DNA from: Candidatus Nitrosocosmicus arcticus | GTDB taxonomy: Archaea; Thermoproteota; Nitrososphaeria; Nitrososphaerales; Nitrososphaeraceae | Assembly (NCBI RefSeq): GCF_007826885.1 | Contig: NZ_ML675578.1 | Span: forward strand, 1-64,000 | Direction: 5' to 3' | Length of the DNA stretch: 64,000 nt | Shown here: positions 25,040 to 34,300 of the stretch, piece by piece | How the letters are laid out: every line of letters begins with the position of its first letter | Numbering within the stretch: the first letter of the stretch is position 1 | Made by a program: the position numbers and the translations under genes | Notes under the pieces: generated by a model | The model's database searches: none | What the model saw: only the letters and a program-made list of their open reading frames with translations | Told to the model about the DNA's origin: nothing

Positions 25040-25771
25040 TTAGGAGTAGGCCTTTTTACCAGTTAAGCGTTGGCTGAATCCTTCCCATTCAGTGGGACGA
25101 TTACGGTCATCCCATTGTTCATAATTTATGACTTTTTCCAGATCAAGTCTATTTAACCAGTTTTGTGATTGTAAATCAGGTTGGACCTCAAACTTGTTTA
25201 CATACCCAAGACAAAGATACGCTATAGGTTTAATATTGGTAGGGAGATTGAGAATTCTTTTTAGGTGTTTATTGTCGATGATGCTGACCCAGCCTACCCC
25301 TATATTCTCGGCGCGTGCGGCAAGCCATAAATTTTGAATAGCACAGCAGACACTGTAAATCCCAGCTTCCTTTATTGTCATTCTCCCTATTACATAGGGC
25401 CCAAATCGTCTATGGTCATAAGTTACGCATATGTTTAGGTTGGATTCTAAGATTCCTTCTAATTTTAGATCTAAATATTTCCTTTTCTTTTCTTTATCTT
25501 TTTCAAGCAATTCAACAGATTTTAACCTCTCTTTGGAGAATGATTCTTTTATATTTAGACGACTGCTTCTGTCTCTGATCAATATAAAATTCCATGGTTG
25601 AGAATAGCCAACGGACGGTGCATGATGAGCAGCTGTCAATATCCTCAATAAAACTTAATCACTAATTTTCTTCCTAGTAAAATTCCTCCTTACGTCTCGA
25701 CGGGAAAGAATGATTTTATAAAAAATCTCCTTTTCAATTTCTGTAAAATGCCCAATACTATTACCTGTCAA
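25040..25771 (-). pseudogene. bluB: 5,6-dimethylbenzimidazole synthase BluB, interrupted by an in-frame TAA
   Basis: BluB breaks down FMNH2 to make dimethylbenzimidazole, the lower ligand of cobalamin. The frame after a TTG at 25648 gives 202 residues matching BluB throughout: ILTAAHHAPSVGYSQPWNF, LKLEGI, QNLWLAARAENIGVGWVSI, AYLCLGYV. The same frame continues upstream across one TAA (25655-25657) into IEKEIFYKIILSRRDVRRNF, the normal BluB N-terminus with its flavin-binding RRDVR, back to a TTG at 25771. The stop stands where BluB has an acidic residue (PDDVL type), so a single GAA-to-TAA change explains it. Restart at the TTG six bases beyond would lack the RRDVR segment. Sequence error cannot be excluded. 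Confidence 0.8.
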
Positions 25772-26171
25772 TTATCTAATAACGGAAAAGACCATATTTC
25801 AATATAGATTTATACTTTAAATTAAATGCACATTGACATACTGTTAAAGAATTACTTCAATTCTTCGGCATACAAAGGCAAGTAATGATGATTGATTCTA
25901 GAAGTTTTGGTCTTAGTTCAACAATGGAGAGAAAGAGCTGAAGAAAAACCAGGTTATTTAATATTTCAATCATGTATGATGACATTAGGGCTATGGCGAT
26001 TGAATTTCCAATTCCCTCCTCGTTTTTTGATTTTAGTTCTAGTTATTCTCAATCTTTGACTAATAGCTAATTAAGTTTACCATACTACTTAGGAGGAGTA
26101 GGAAGACGGTTTGAAAATGTTTATGGATTAAACATACTTCGCAAACTATATAATCCGACTCGATTTGATAG
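25772..26171. other. Intergenic stretch between divergent bluB and bioD
   Basis: No gene seen. The right end holds the bioD TATA element. AT-rich words near 25805-25830 (ATATAGATTTATACTTTAAATTAAAT) could serve as a promoter for bluB on the minus strand. No repeats or structured RNA were evident. Confidence 0.4.
26144..26152 (+). promoter_or_regulatory. TATA box of bioD
   Basis: CTATATAAT ends about 20 nt before the TTG start of bioD, which fits a leaderless transcript. Confidence 0.55.
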
Positions 26172-26879
26172 TTGTATAACTTGGCCGGAGGTATCTTTGT
26201 AACTGGCACTGATACTGGGATTGGAAAAACATTGATAACTGCCTCATTAGCTTGGAAATTCTCTAAGAGTATTAGAAAAATTTGTGTGATGAAACCCTTT
26301 GCTACTGGAAATTCAATGTATTCAAAGAAGTTTAATTCAAAAGACGTAGCAATTCTGACCAAGGCAATTAAGTTCGAGGAAAAACAAGAAAATTTGAACC
26401 CATATTTTTACCCTTTACCTTGTTCACCATTTATGGCTAGCAGTCTGCTTAACCTTCAACCACCATCAATAGGGTTCGCAATTAAGAAATTCAAATTTTT
26501 GCAGAAAAAATATGACTATCTCTTAGTAGAGGGGATAGGTGGGTTAATGGTGCCAATAAACAGCAGATATACATTACTGGACTTTATTAAGTTGACTAAA
26601 CTCGGGGTTATCATTGTCGCAACCCCGAAATTAGGAACATTCAATCATATCTTGCTTAGTGTAAAAAACTGTCGATCAAATGGTATTCCTATAAAAGGAA
26701 TAGTAGTAAATAAAATGCCCAGTCATCCAACCTTAATTGAAGCAAAAATTCCCACTTTCATTCAAGAATTCACAAAATTACCCATACTGGGGATAATTCC
26801 GACCATTAATAATCTCAAAATCAATGAATCGACATTCTCAAAAATCGCAAAACTAATTGATATAACTCCTTCGAATTAG
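26172..26879 (+). CDS. bioD: Dethiobiotin synthetase
   Basis: Closes the ureido ring of biotin: diaminopelargonic acid plus CO2 plus ATP gives dethiobiotin. The P-loop is TGTDTGIGKT at 11-20, the exact BioD form; KPFATG and VEGIGGLMVPI, with the catalytic Glu, follow. 235 residues is normal. The start is TTG; the protein's conserved glycine-rich beginning is only a few residues in, and a TATA element is just upstream. No other biotin gene is adjacent. Biotin is needed for the acetyl/propionyl-CoA carboxylase of the archaeal carbon-fixation cycle. Confidence 0.93.
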   Translation: MYNLAGGIFVTGTDTGIGKTLITASLAWKFSKSIRKICVMKPFATGNSMYSKKFNSKDVAILTKAIKFEEKQENLNPYFYPLPCSPFMASSLLNLQPPSIGFAIKKFKFLQKKYDYLLVEGIGGLMVPINSRYTLLDFIKLTKLGVIIVATPKLGTFNHILLSVKNCRSNGIPIKGIVVNKMPSHPTLIEAKIPTFIQEFTKLPILGIIPTINNLKINESTFSKIAKLIDITPSN

Positions 26880-27085
26880 CCTATCCTTAAAATTGTCCTT
26901 TGGGGACGGGGTGCGCGCTATACCACTTCCGGACAATGTTGGAACTTATTTTGGAAAAGTCTATTTTTCGGATGACAAAAGTAATTATCAATTAACGACA
27001 ATAGACAGGATCGTGGCTTACCAAAAATGAAACGAATCTCTATTGAAAAAAGGAGCCCTTATGTTCGAAATAAGTTTTAGATGGC

Positions 27086-27799
27086 TTATATCTTTCCTAA
27101 TTTCTTAACATACAACTTGTAAGCTTCTAAATATGATTTCTTATCACCAATATCCATAAAACTCCCGTCTTCTACTATAAATGACTTAACCTTCTTTTTT
27201 GACCTTATTGAATCTCTGACTGCTTCGTCCATTCCAAAGGAGATAGAATTTGGAATTGAATCTAAGAATTCTGGCTCAAAAACGTAGCATCCTATATTTA
27301 TCAATCCGGAAATTTCTGGTTTCTCCTTCCATTCAGATACAAGCATTTTTTTATTATCACTATGCTCAATAAATCCATATTTAAGATTGGTTTTGTACCT
27401 TGTAAGGGCCATTGAAATAAAGGCTTTGTCTCCGAAATGATTTTCAATCATCTTGTCCAGTGGGAAATCGTAGACTGAATCACCATATAGACAAACAAAA
27501 GGTTCTTTTAAATAGGTAGCAGCGGTCTTTAATTGTCCAGCTGTAGCTAACGGTCTATCTGATCGGGAATATTTTATACTTATACCGAATCGAGTACCAT
27601 CTTCAAAGTAATCTTCTATTGATCTGTGCAAATAGCTCACGCAAATAATTATTTCATTTATCTTTTTAGATTTGACAAGCCATTCGACCAGATATTCGAG
27701 CAGGGGTTTATTGCCCAATGGCAACATTGGTTTTGGTATAAAGAATGTATATGGTTGCAGCCTTGTTCCTAGACCACCAGCTAATATTACTGCTTTCAC
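27086..27799 (-). CDS. Sugar-phosphate nucleotidyltransferase
   Basis: Makes an NDP-sugar from a sugar-1-phosphate and an NTP. It has the pyrophosphorylase signature AVILAGGLGTRLQPYTFFIPKPMLPLGNKPLLEY, then LYGDSVYDFPL at the metal site and GCYVFEPEFLDSI. At 237 residues it is the short form with only the catalytic domain, close to glucose-1-phosphate thymidylyl- or GDP-mannose-type enzymes; the exact sugar cannot be read. It follows thiDN by 34 nt on the same strand. It probably feeds the surface glycosylation enzymes, such as the GT2 genes at 1-2.5 and 10.5-11.4 kb. Confidence 0.88.
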   Translation of the reverse strand: MKAVILAGGLGTRLQPYTFFIPKPMLPLGNKPLLEYLVEWLVKSKKINEIIICVSYLHRSIEDYFEDGTRFGISIKYSRSDRPLATAGQLKTAATYLKEPFVCLYGDSVYDFPLDKMIENHFGDKAFISMALTRYKTNLKYGFIEHSDNKKMLVSEWKEKPEISGLINIGCYVFEPEFLDSIPNSISFGMDEAVRDSIRSKKKVKSFIVEDGSFMDIGDKKSYLEAYKLYVKKLGKI

Positions 27800-27833
27800 A
27801 AAAAATAAGAATAATCAATCATTATTTAAAATG

Positions 27834-29186
27834 TTAGTTTTTAACATATCCTTGCAAAATAATTTTTACTTTATCTAAAACATCTTTGGGATTGTATCCA
27901 AACAGAATAACCATAGGCTCCTTTCCTAAATCACCATCGTGATAAACTAACTCCGCTTTAAGTTCTTTTTTAAAAGCTTCGCTAACACCCCATTTTATCG
28001 AGGATCCTTCTATTTTCTTACTCTCTTCCGGCTCATTCCTTCTAGAATATTTTGAGCATCTAAAGCTATTTTCGCAGATTTTAATGATATTTTGATTGTT
28101 CCGAATATTAATAGCGGATCTAAATAATGAATTAAATTTGGTGGCTGCCAAAAGAGCGTTTGATACATGAATGGAAGATCCGAACTGAATTATATTTGGA
28201 GTTCTGATATTAATTCCCAAATTAGTTATTCTACCTAAGACTCCGGCAACGTCACCGAAATTCTTGGGTTTTTCTGTTGAATACACAAAGTTAGTTTTGG
28301 TCTCCGGTATAAGTTGAAAGAAATTAGTCATTTTTTCCAAACTAGTTACAGAATCTTGCAATTCTATTAGAACCTTGTACTTTTCAGAATTGTTATACAT
28401 ATGATATAACGGGTTAGAGACGAGTACCCCATTACCAATTTTAATCGAGTTCTTTAACGTCTCGTACACATACGAATTTGCTAGTGCGAATGATTCACTA
28501 ATGTCGTAACCTTTAGCTAAAAAGGAGGCAAGGGCTGCAGAAAAGTTACATCCTGTGCCGTGAGTTTCACCAATCTTCAGCCGCTCGTGTAAGATTTGTT
28601 CAGGTTGACCGCCTTTCCGTTTAAATAAAAAGTCCAACACATTTCTATCTCTGGTCCCATCATGACCTCCTTTAATAATAATATTTGAAGCTCCTAACCT
28701 GAATATCGCTGAAGCAGCTCTAGTCATATCACGTTTGTTAGATATCCTAATTTTTGAAATGAATTCGGCCTCCTTAAGATTAGGCGTAATTACATATGAC
28801 ATAGGGATAATCTCCTTCTGAAATTGTTCATATGAATCATCCTCGAGTAATTTAATGCCAGTGCCAGAATATAATACTGGATCAACTACAATCGGGTTCT
28901 TATAGTTCTTTAAAATATTCTTAACAATATTTATTATAGACTTACTGTAAAGAACCCCTATTTTTATGACATCTGGTTTTATATCTTCTAAAGTAGTAAC
29001 CAGTTGATCCTTAAAAAATTTTGATGGAACTACCAGAATATCAGAAATTGTACTAGTGTTCTGAGCAGTTAGCGTAGTTATTACTGTTGTCCCGTATACA
29101 CCCAAAGCAGAAAATGTCTTTATGTCTGCTTGTATGCCGGCGCCAGCCGATGAATCACTTCCTGCGATCGTCATTACCTTTTTCAA
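27834..29186 (-). CDS. thiD: HMP/HMP-phosphate kinase fused to ThiN (thiamine-phosphate synthase)
   Basis: A two-domain thiamine enzyme. Residues about 1-260 are ThiD, which phosphorylates hydroxymethylpyrimidine twice: MTIAGSDSSAGAGIQADIKTFSALGVYG, the VVDPVLYSGTG segment, and the anion-hole motif ETHGTGCNFSAALA. Residues about 270-450 are a ThiN domain, the archaeal replacement for ThiE that couples HMP-PP to the thiazole phosphate (GDVAGVLGRITNLGINIRTPNIIQFGSSIH). Fusion of the two is known in archaea. The 450-residue length is as expected for ThiDN. Confidence 0.93.
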   Translation of the reverse strand: MKKVMTIAGSDSSAGAGIQADIKTFSALGVYGTTVITTLTAQNTSTISDILVVPSKFFKDQLVTTLEDIKPDVIKIGVLYSKSIINIVKNILKNYKNPIVVDPVLYSGTGIKLLEDDSYEQFQKEIIPMSYVITPNLKEAEFISKIRISNKRDMTRAASAIFRLGASNIIIKGGHDGTRDRNVLDFLFKRKGGQPEQILHERLKIGETHGTGCNFSAALASFLAKGYDISESFALANSYVYETLKNSIKIGNGVLVSNPLYHMYNNSEKYKVLIELQDSVTSLEKMTNFFQLIPETKTNFVYSTEKPKNFGDVAGVLGRITNLGINIRTPNIIQFGSSIHVSNALLAATKFNSLFRSAINIRNNQNIIKICENSFRCSKYSRRNEPEESKKIEGSSIKWGVSEAFKKELKAELVYHDGDLGKEPMVILFGYNPKDVLDKVKIILQGYVKN

Positions 29187-29510
29187 TCAATTAACACCCT
29201 ACTACTGATTTGGTTGAAGCTCTAAATTAATGTCACTTGGTTGCATTAATGGGTTCTTAGATTTACTCCGACACATGATGCCAATAATGAAGATGTGGAT
29301 TGAATTTCATAATATTTTTGTAAGGAAGTATAACTTATGATTTGAATTTGTAAAATAGCTGCAGATGAGTTTTATTTATCATTACCTACTCAGTCAATAA
29401 TATGATGCTATTATTATCAAATCAAAATGTGATAATTAGATTCTAATATTAAGCAAGCAATAAATCATAACTGTTAAATATGCATTTCATGTCAATTTTT
29501 CTGATTATTA
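29187..29510. other. Intergenic stretch with aIF5A promoter
   Basis: No gene seen. TTAAATATG at 29474-29482 lies about 29-37 nt before the TTG start of the next gene and is the likely TATA box. The stretch is strongly AT-rich, with several AATAAT/TTATTA words and no clear inverted repeat. Confidence 0.4.
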
Positions 29511-29903
29511 TTGAGTAAGCCTATGGACCTTGGTAGTTTAAAGGTTGGTTCTTATATTGTTATTGACGGAGAACCATGTAGAATTGTTTCTTATGATCAT
29601 AGTAAACCAGGTAAACATGGTTCTGCTAAAGCCAGAGTCGCAGCCATGGGTGTTTTCGACGGTTCAAGGCATAGTCTAGTAGCTCCAGTATCGGCAAATG
29701 TTGAAGTTCCACTTATCGACAAAAGGGGTGGACAACTCATCTCAGTGGCTGGCCAAGTATTACAAATTATGGATCTTGAAACATTCGAAGTTTTTGAAAC
29801 CTCGGCTGTAGAAGATGAAATTAGAGATAAACTCAACCAAGGTGGTGAAGTTGAGTATTGGAAAGTATTGGAACGGATAAAGATTGTGCGAGTTAAAGGA
29901 TAA
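29511..29903 (+). CDS. eif5A: Translation initiation factor 5A (hypusine-containing)
   Basis: aIF5A/EF-P-type factor that relieves ribosome stalling, notably at proline runs. The hypusination loop is SKPGKHGSAKAR, with the modified lysine at K35. The rest matches the SH3-like plus OB-fold layout (QLISVAGQVLQIMDLETFEVFE). It is 130 residues, the normal archaeal length. The TTG start gives the usual N-terminus; an internal ATG at codon 5 is a weaker choice. A TATA box about 30 nt upstream suggests a leaderless message. The deoxyhypusine synthase gene is not in this window. Confidence 0.96.
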   Translation: MSKPMDLGSLKVGSYIVIDGEPCRIVSYDHSKPGKHGSAKARVAAMGVFDGSRHSLVAPVSANVEVPLIDKRGGQLISVAGQVLQIMDLETFEVFETSAVEDEIRDKLNQGGEVEYWKVLERIKIVRVKG

Positions 29904-30036
29904 CATAGTCTTTCTACCTCTAAATACGGACGGATTCATTCTATTCATTAAGTTGTAGTAAGAACATTACTAGTATAATTCAAGGCTTTATCTAGATATA
30001 GAGTAGTGAAAAACTTAAAAAGTATGTTATGATGCA

Positions 30037-30043
30037 TTTAAAT
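30037..30043 (+). promoter_or_regulatory. TATA-like element of the site-2 protease gene
   Basis: TTTAAAT about 25-31 nt before the TTG at 30068, consistent with a leaderless transcript. Confidence 0.45.
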
Positions 30044-30067
30044 AATAATAATGTTCACATTATTTAA

Positions 30068-31294
30068 TTGGAACACCAATCAAAAATAAAGTTTGATCTT
30101 CATTTACCACTTATTTTAATTCATACACCGTACGGTTTAAAATTCTTTGATAAAGTTTCTAAGACGAAAGCTGCAAGGTTTTATGCAAAATTCAATACCT
30201 TTTTAATGCCCCTTATCACGATTATGGCTTTATTTCTAATAATAGGCTCAGTGGCAGCGTTATTTTCTAGCGAATCAATAAGAGAGGGCGCTAGGGGAGT
30301 CGGCCCGCAGGCTAATTTGTTGATACCAGGTCTCAATCCTTATTTACCCGTATGGGAAGGTTGGGTAGCTTTGGTAATTACCATCATAGTTCATGAAGCT
30401 GGACACGGAATAATTGCTCGGGTGTACGGCGTAAAGGTTGAATCAACAGGACTAGTATTGTTTTTAGGAATACCAATTGGGGCATTTGTAAATATTGAGA
30501 GAGACGAACTTAACAGGATCTCCACTAAACAGAAAAGTTCTATACTGACTGCAGGGCCGATGACAAACATAGTATTAGCTGCTATTTCTTTATTTGTGAT
30601 ACTCTTAATAACTTCCACCTTGGTAATAACGAAACCTATTGACCCTGCATCCTATGGGGTAGTAGTAACAAATGTTAATCAGGGTTCTCTTGCTGAATCT
30701 ATAGGACTTGCCAAGGGGACTACAATACAACAAATTCAGAACAACCAGATTCGAAATCCGGTAGAACTTAATGATAACTTAAACGCCAATTTGGGAAAAT
30801 TAATCACGCTCGGAATAACAAATGAAAATGGAGAGAAATTAACTAAGCAGGCAACGCTTCCTCCTCAAAGAGAGCCTGGAAAAGGAATCTTAGGGGTCTC
30901 CATCACGCCGGTCGCAGATCCGAAAGAGGTGCTGGATCGTTATAACTCCATGATATTTACTTCACCATTAGGCTTGCTTGCTCCACCTACATTTGTACAA
31001 GGAATGGTACCATATTCTGACTTCATGGCCGATAAATATACGTCTCCTATATTTGGTTCTTATTTTACCATACCCGCAAGTCTATTCTTCTGGCTTTGGT
31101 TCATAAATTTCAATGTAGCAATTTTTAACGCATTGCCAATAGGCCCGTTGGATGGAGGTCAACTATACAATTCATTGATAGATAAGAAAACTCAAAACAA
31201 AAAGGGGATTATTAAACATGCTTCAAAAATACTAACTTACGGAATGGTAATAGTTGTTGTCCTATCCATCGCTCTGCCTTACATATTGAAATAA
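30068..31294 (+). CDS. Site-2 protease family (M50) membrane metalloprotease with PDZ domain
   Basis: An intramembrane zinc protease that cuts transmembrane substrates, for example membrane-anchored regulators. The zinc motif HEAGH is at 109-113 inside a hydrophobic helix. The third ligand lies in NALPIGPLDGGQL near residue 362, the M50 signature. Between them are membrane helices and a PDZ-like segment (about 195-270, GVVVTNVNQGSLAESIGLAKGTTIQQI) that probably gates substrates. 408 residues is typical for archaeal members. The start is TTG. It may be co-transcribed with nothing; aIF5A ends 164 nt upstream. Confidence 0.92.
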   Translation: MEHQSKIKFDLHLPLILIHTPYGLKFFDKVSKTKAARFYAKFNTFLMPLITIMALFLIIGSVAALFSSESIREGARGVGPQANLLIPGLNPYLPVWEGWVALVITIIVHEAGHGIIARVYGVKVESTGLVLFLGIPIGAFVNIERDELNRISTKQKSSILTAGPMTNIVLAAISLFVILLITSTLVITKPIDPASYGVVVTNVNQGSLAESIGLAKGTTIQQIQNNQIRNPVELNDNLNANLGKLITLGITNENGEKLTKQATLPPQREPGKGILGVSITPVADPKEVLDRYNSMIFTSPLGLLAPPTFVQGMVPYSDFMADKYTSPIFGSYFTIPASLFFWLWFINFNVAIFNALPIGPLDGGQLYNSLIDKKTQNKKGIIKHASKILTYGMVIVVVLSIALPYILK

Positions 31295-31491
31295 AAACAT
31301 ACTGTGAAATTGATTGACTGGTGATGCTACTACCAAATAAAGATCGATCACCTATTCCAGTTTCATCAGATCAAACTAATTTTTCTTGATAAATTCTATT
31401 TTCTGAAAGGAATAATTAAATTCTAAAATTAACTTGGAAGAGATCTTGTATTCTGGATATTTCTTGATACTCCGGACTATAAAATAACTTA

Positions 31492-32577
31492 ATGATTATG
31501 AACGCAACCGTTCTGAAAAGGGTATTTCACGGAGACACATTACGCAGATTTAGACAAACATCTATAATACAATGCAAAAAAATAGGATTATTGAAAACTT
31601 CCCTTTTAGATTTTAATTTTTTCTACTGTGTAAATCATATTGAAAAAAAATATCCCTTATATTTAGAAAGTTATGTAAACGATCCTACGGATCAGAATGA
31701 GTGTGTTGAGGGTTTCCTCATATGTCCAGAGTGTAAAAAGAGATTTCCAATAATCGATGGGATTGCGATAATAATTAACGATATTGCAAATTATGCATCA
31801 AAACGAGTGTCAACATTTGATAAATGGTTTTCAGATTCTAAAAGTGAAGGTATGAAGACTTTTCTAAAAAATTTGTTATTGGATTTGGACAAAAATAACC
31901 CAAAAGAGGACCGATATGAAGAGGATGGTCTATATTTTCAAAGTTACAAATGGCTTCACAATGAAAATTTTGAAAGTGATAAGTTTCTCCTCCTAATGAG
32001 GTGGAAAATAAAACCATCTGATGTGTATAGAAAGCTGACATCAAATATTCCTTTCAATCCTGAGGGAATTGCCCTAGACTTGGGATGTGCGTTAGGTTTA
32101 TCCACGATCGAGCTAGCAAAAAAATTTTCATTTGTTTTTGGGATCGATTCGTCTTTTTCTTTTATTCAAGAAGCCAAGAAGAAGATAAAAGAACTGGGAG
32201 TCACAAATATGGAGTTTATTGTATCCGACATTTTGGATTTACCTTTCAGAAATCAAAAATTTGACCTGATATTTGGGTTGAATATCGTCGAGTTCTTGCC
32301 TGTTGATGAACTCCTACCAAAAATACACCATCTCCTAAAGCCGCATTCTCTGTTTATTACAACCACACCCTACGATTACAATCGAGAGATAGTTTACAAT
32401 AAAAATATGAATGATCAGATACTACGCTCAACTTTGGAGAAAAAAGGCTTTGAAGTTACGCTGAGAACAAAAAAAGAATCGTTTATACCGTGGATCTTAA
32501 AAGTTAATGAGAGGACATACTTGTTCTACTTCCTTGATCTCATTGAAGCAAAAAAAATATCGAAACACAAGTATTAA
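31492..32577 (+). CDS. SAM-dependent methyltransferase with N-terminal zinc-ribbon (Trm112-like) segment
   Basis: Residues about 40-100 resemble a small Trm112/UPF0434-type zinc ribbon: FYC at C46, then LICPECKKRFPIIDGIAIII with C78 and C81. Residues about 185-290 are a class I methyltransferase: motif I ALDLGCALGLST at 194-205, the acidic residue of FGIDSS, and FDLIFGLNIVEFLP. The N-terminal ribbon is followed by a linker predicted helical. The substrate is unknown; similar fusions act on quinones, lipids or sugars. It is followed by a hexapeptide transferase gene 113 nt later, which hints at surface or lipid modification, but weakly. Confidence 0.78.
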   Translation: MIMNATVLKRVFHGDTLRRFRQTSIIQCKKIGLLKTSLLDFNFFYCVNHIEKKYPLYLESYVNDPTDQNECVEGFLICPECKKRFPIIDGIAIIINDIANYASKRVSTFDKWFSDSKSEGMKTFLKNLLLDLDKNNPKEDRYEEDGLYFQSYKWLHNENFESDKFLLLMRWKIKPSDVYRKLTSNIPFNPEGIALDLGCALGLSTIELAKKFSFVFGIDSSFSFIQEAKKKIKELGVTNMEFIVSDILDLPFRNQKFDLIFGLNIVEFLPVDELLPKIHHLLKPHSLFITTTPYDYNREIVYNKNMNDQILRSTLEKKGFEVTLRTKKESFIPWILKVNERTYLFYFLDLIEAKKISKHKY

Positions 32578-32690
32578 ACTTATGTGTCATTATTCCATAC
32601 CACTTAACTGATATTATTTCCACAGTGAAAACTTATGAAGTTTGTTCCAAAATCTAATTATATTAATTTACAAAAGAAATAGCAGGTCTA

Positions 32691-33692
32691 ATGAAAATAG
32701 TATTTATGCAATCCTTATCAACTTCATATTCATTCTTAGATTATAACGAAAGTGAAGTTGATAGTTCTATACCATCAAATTGTTCTTTATACCTTTTTGG
32801 AAGAGCCCTAATCACAAGGAACATAGAATTGATTAATTCTTTATATAATTTAGAGACCGTATTAGTTCCCAAAAAGTTAAATTTTATTTCAAGCATTATA
32901 AAATCGACCACAGATATACCAGTGGAGGTAATTGATGAAAACACTTATGGCAAATTAATAAAAAGCGAATTAAGGGTTTCTAATAAATTCGAATCCACTG
33001 AGAAAAACAATACTGAAAGTTCCAACAATCATATTCAACAAAATACGCTAGTTACAAATAAGAACTTGTTATTCCTCCCTTGTAATACGGTCATAGGAAA
33101 AAAGTCCACTAGGAAAAGTATTGAATACTACAAATTTCAATATCCGTGGGAATTTTTAGATATTATACAGGAACTCCTCAAGAATGAGGTAACCTTTTCT
33201 ATTATTTCTAATAAAGCAACAATTGCAAAAACTGCGATTATTGAAGGTCCATGTATTATAGAAGACAATGTTGTAATAGATGATTTCGCAAAGATTAAGG
33301 GACCATCCTATATAGGTAATGGTAGCTTTATTGGCATGGGATCGTTAATCCGCAACAGCATGCTTGATTACAACACAAGTATTGGCTTTAACTGCGAAAT
33401 TGGTAAGACATATTTCGCAGGTAATGCTAAAATTTCGCACCATAACGTTATTTTGGATAGTATAATAGGAAAGAACGTTTGGTTTGGTGGTTACTCAGGA
33501 ACTGCAAACGTTTTATTGACCAGAAAGAATGTCCAGTACAGGATTAATAATGAGCTAATCGACACAGGAAGAAATCATTTTGGCGCGGTAGTCTCTAATA
33601 ATAGTTCCATAGGCGCGTCGGTCATAATCCTCCCTGGTCGCAAGATTCCACCAGATTCAATTATCCCAGCTGGCACTATTTTCTCAAAATAG
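32691..33692 (+). CDS. Left-handed beta-helix (hexapeptide) acyltransferase-like protein, GlmU C-terminal type
   Basis: Residues about 195-333 form a left-handed beta helix with hexapeptide repeats (AIIEGPCIIEDNVVIDDFAKIKGPSYIGNGSFIGMGSLIRNS, then SIIGKNVWFGGYSGTANVL). This matches the C-terminal halves of archaeal GlmU/glucose-1-phosphate nucleotidyltransferase-acetyltransferases. The N-terminal half has the right size for a nucleotidyltransferase but lacks the GGxGTR loop, so it is probably inactive or serves another role. An Asn/Ser/Glu-rich stretch (about 97-125) splits it. A probable sugar acetyl- or acyltransferase; substrate unknown. ATG start. Confidence 0.7.
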   Translation: MKIVFMQSLSTSYSFLDYNESEVDSSIPSNCSLYLFGRALITRNIELINSLYNLETVLVPKKLNFISSIIKSTTDIPVEVIDENTYGKLIKSELRVSNKFESTEKNNTESSNNHIQQNTLVTNKNLLFLPCNTVIGKKSTRKSIEYYKFQYPWEFLDIIQELLKNEVTFSIISNKATIAKTAIIEGPCIIEDNVVIDDFAKIKGPSYIGNGSFIGMGSLIRNSMLDYNTSIGFNCEIGKTYFAGNAKISHHNVILDSIIGKNVWFGGYSGTANVLLTRKNVQYRINNELIDTGRNHFGAVVSNNSSIGASVIILPGRKIPPDSIIPAGTIFSK

Positions 33693-33730
33693 TTATCTTA
33701 ATTAGATAAGGCAACATAGACTTTTTTTCA

Positions 33731-34219
33731 TCAAGAAGTTTTGTTTGATACTTCTTTGAAGGATTTGAAAGATATTGCTTCATCTTTTAGAGATTCAGAT
33801 AGGAAGTTAGTGGAAATTTCATTCAGAGATTCATTCCCAGTCAAAAGATAATCCCTAAAGGATTGGTAACTTTTGATCTCATTATGAAAAGAGTTTACCA
33901 AGCTCTTCTTAGCAAATTCAAAGGCATCTGGAGATTTCGTTTGGTTAAATTTATTCATCTGCTTTGTAAAATTTACCAAGTAGTGGTTAGTCAATTCAAC
34001 CATCGTTTCATTCGATATCTCCCTCAATTGCCAGAGTGCTATTTCGTCTTGATATGCCCTTGTTAGATTAGCAGACTCTTGTGTGAGGATAGCAAAATAG
34101 TTTGCGTATTCGTCCTGCGCAGTTTGGACTGATCTCACATTTACGTAGAATAACAAGATAATAGCTATTGATGAAAAAGATATCAAAAATATAGTCTTTA
34201 GTTTATTGGATTTGTTCAT
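33731..34219 (-). CDS. Membrane-anchored helical protein, unknown function
   Basis: A 162-residue protein with one N-terminal membrane helix (about 9-26, IFLISFSSIAIILLFYV) followed by an almost entirely helical exterior part rich in Asn, Ser, Glu and Lys. Several NxS/T sites (for example NLT, NET, NFT, NES) could be glycosylated if it faces outward. This topology resembles the sensor part of signal proteins without any signalling domain. It is convergent with the acyltransferase gene and 82 nt from cysS. No family recognised. Confidence 0.6.
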   Translation of the reverse strand: MNKSNKLKTIFLISFSSIAIILLFYVNVRSVQTAQDEYANYFAILTQESANLTRAYQDEIALWQLREISNETMVELTNHYLVNFTKQMNKFNQTKSPDAFEFAKKSLVNSFHNEIKSYQSFRDYLLTGNESLNEISTNFLSESLKDEAISFKSFKEVSNKTS

Positions 34220-34300
34220 GTGATCAAATGAAATTACTTAGATAAAAATTCTCGCAAAACATTTTGCTAATCTATGATGTTTTATTCAAATATGATAATT

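Noticed and set aside
26060-26362. Minus-strand frame antisense to the bioD start
   Set aside because: bioD is certain on the plus strand and the frame has no family pattern, so it is a shadow.
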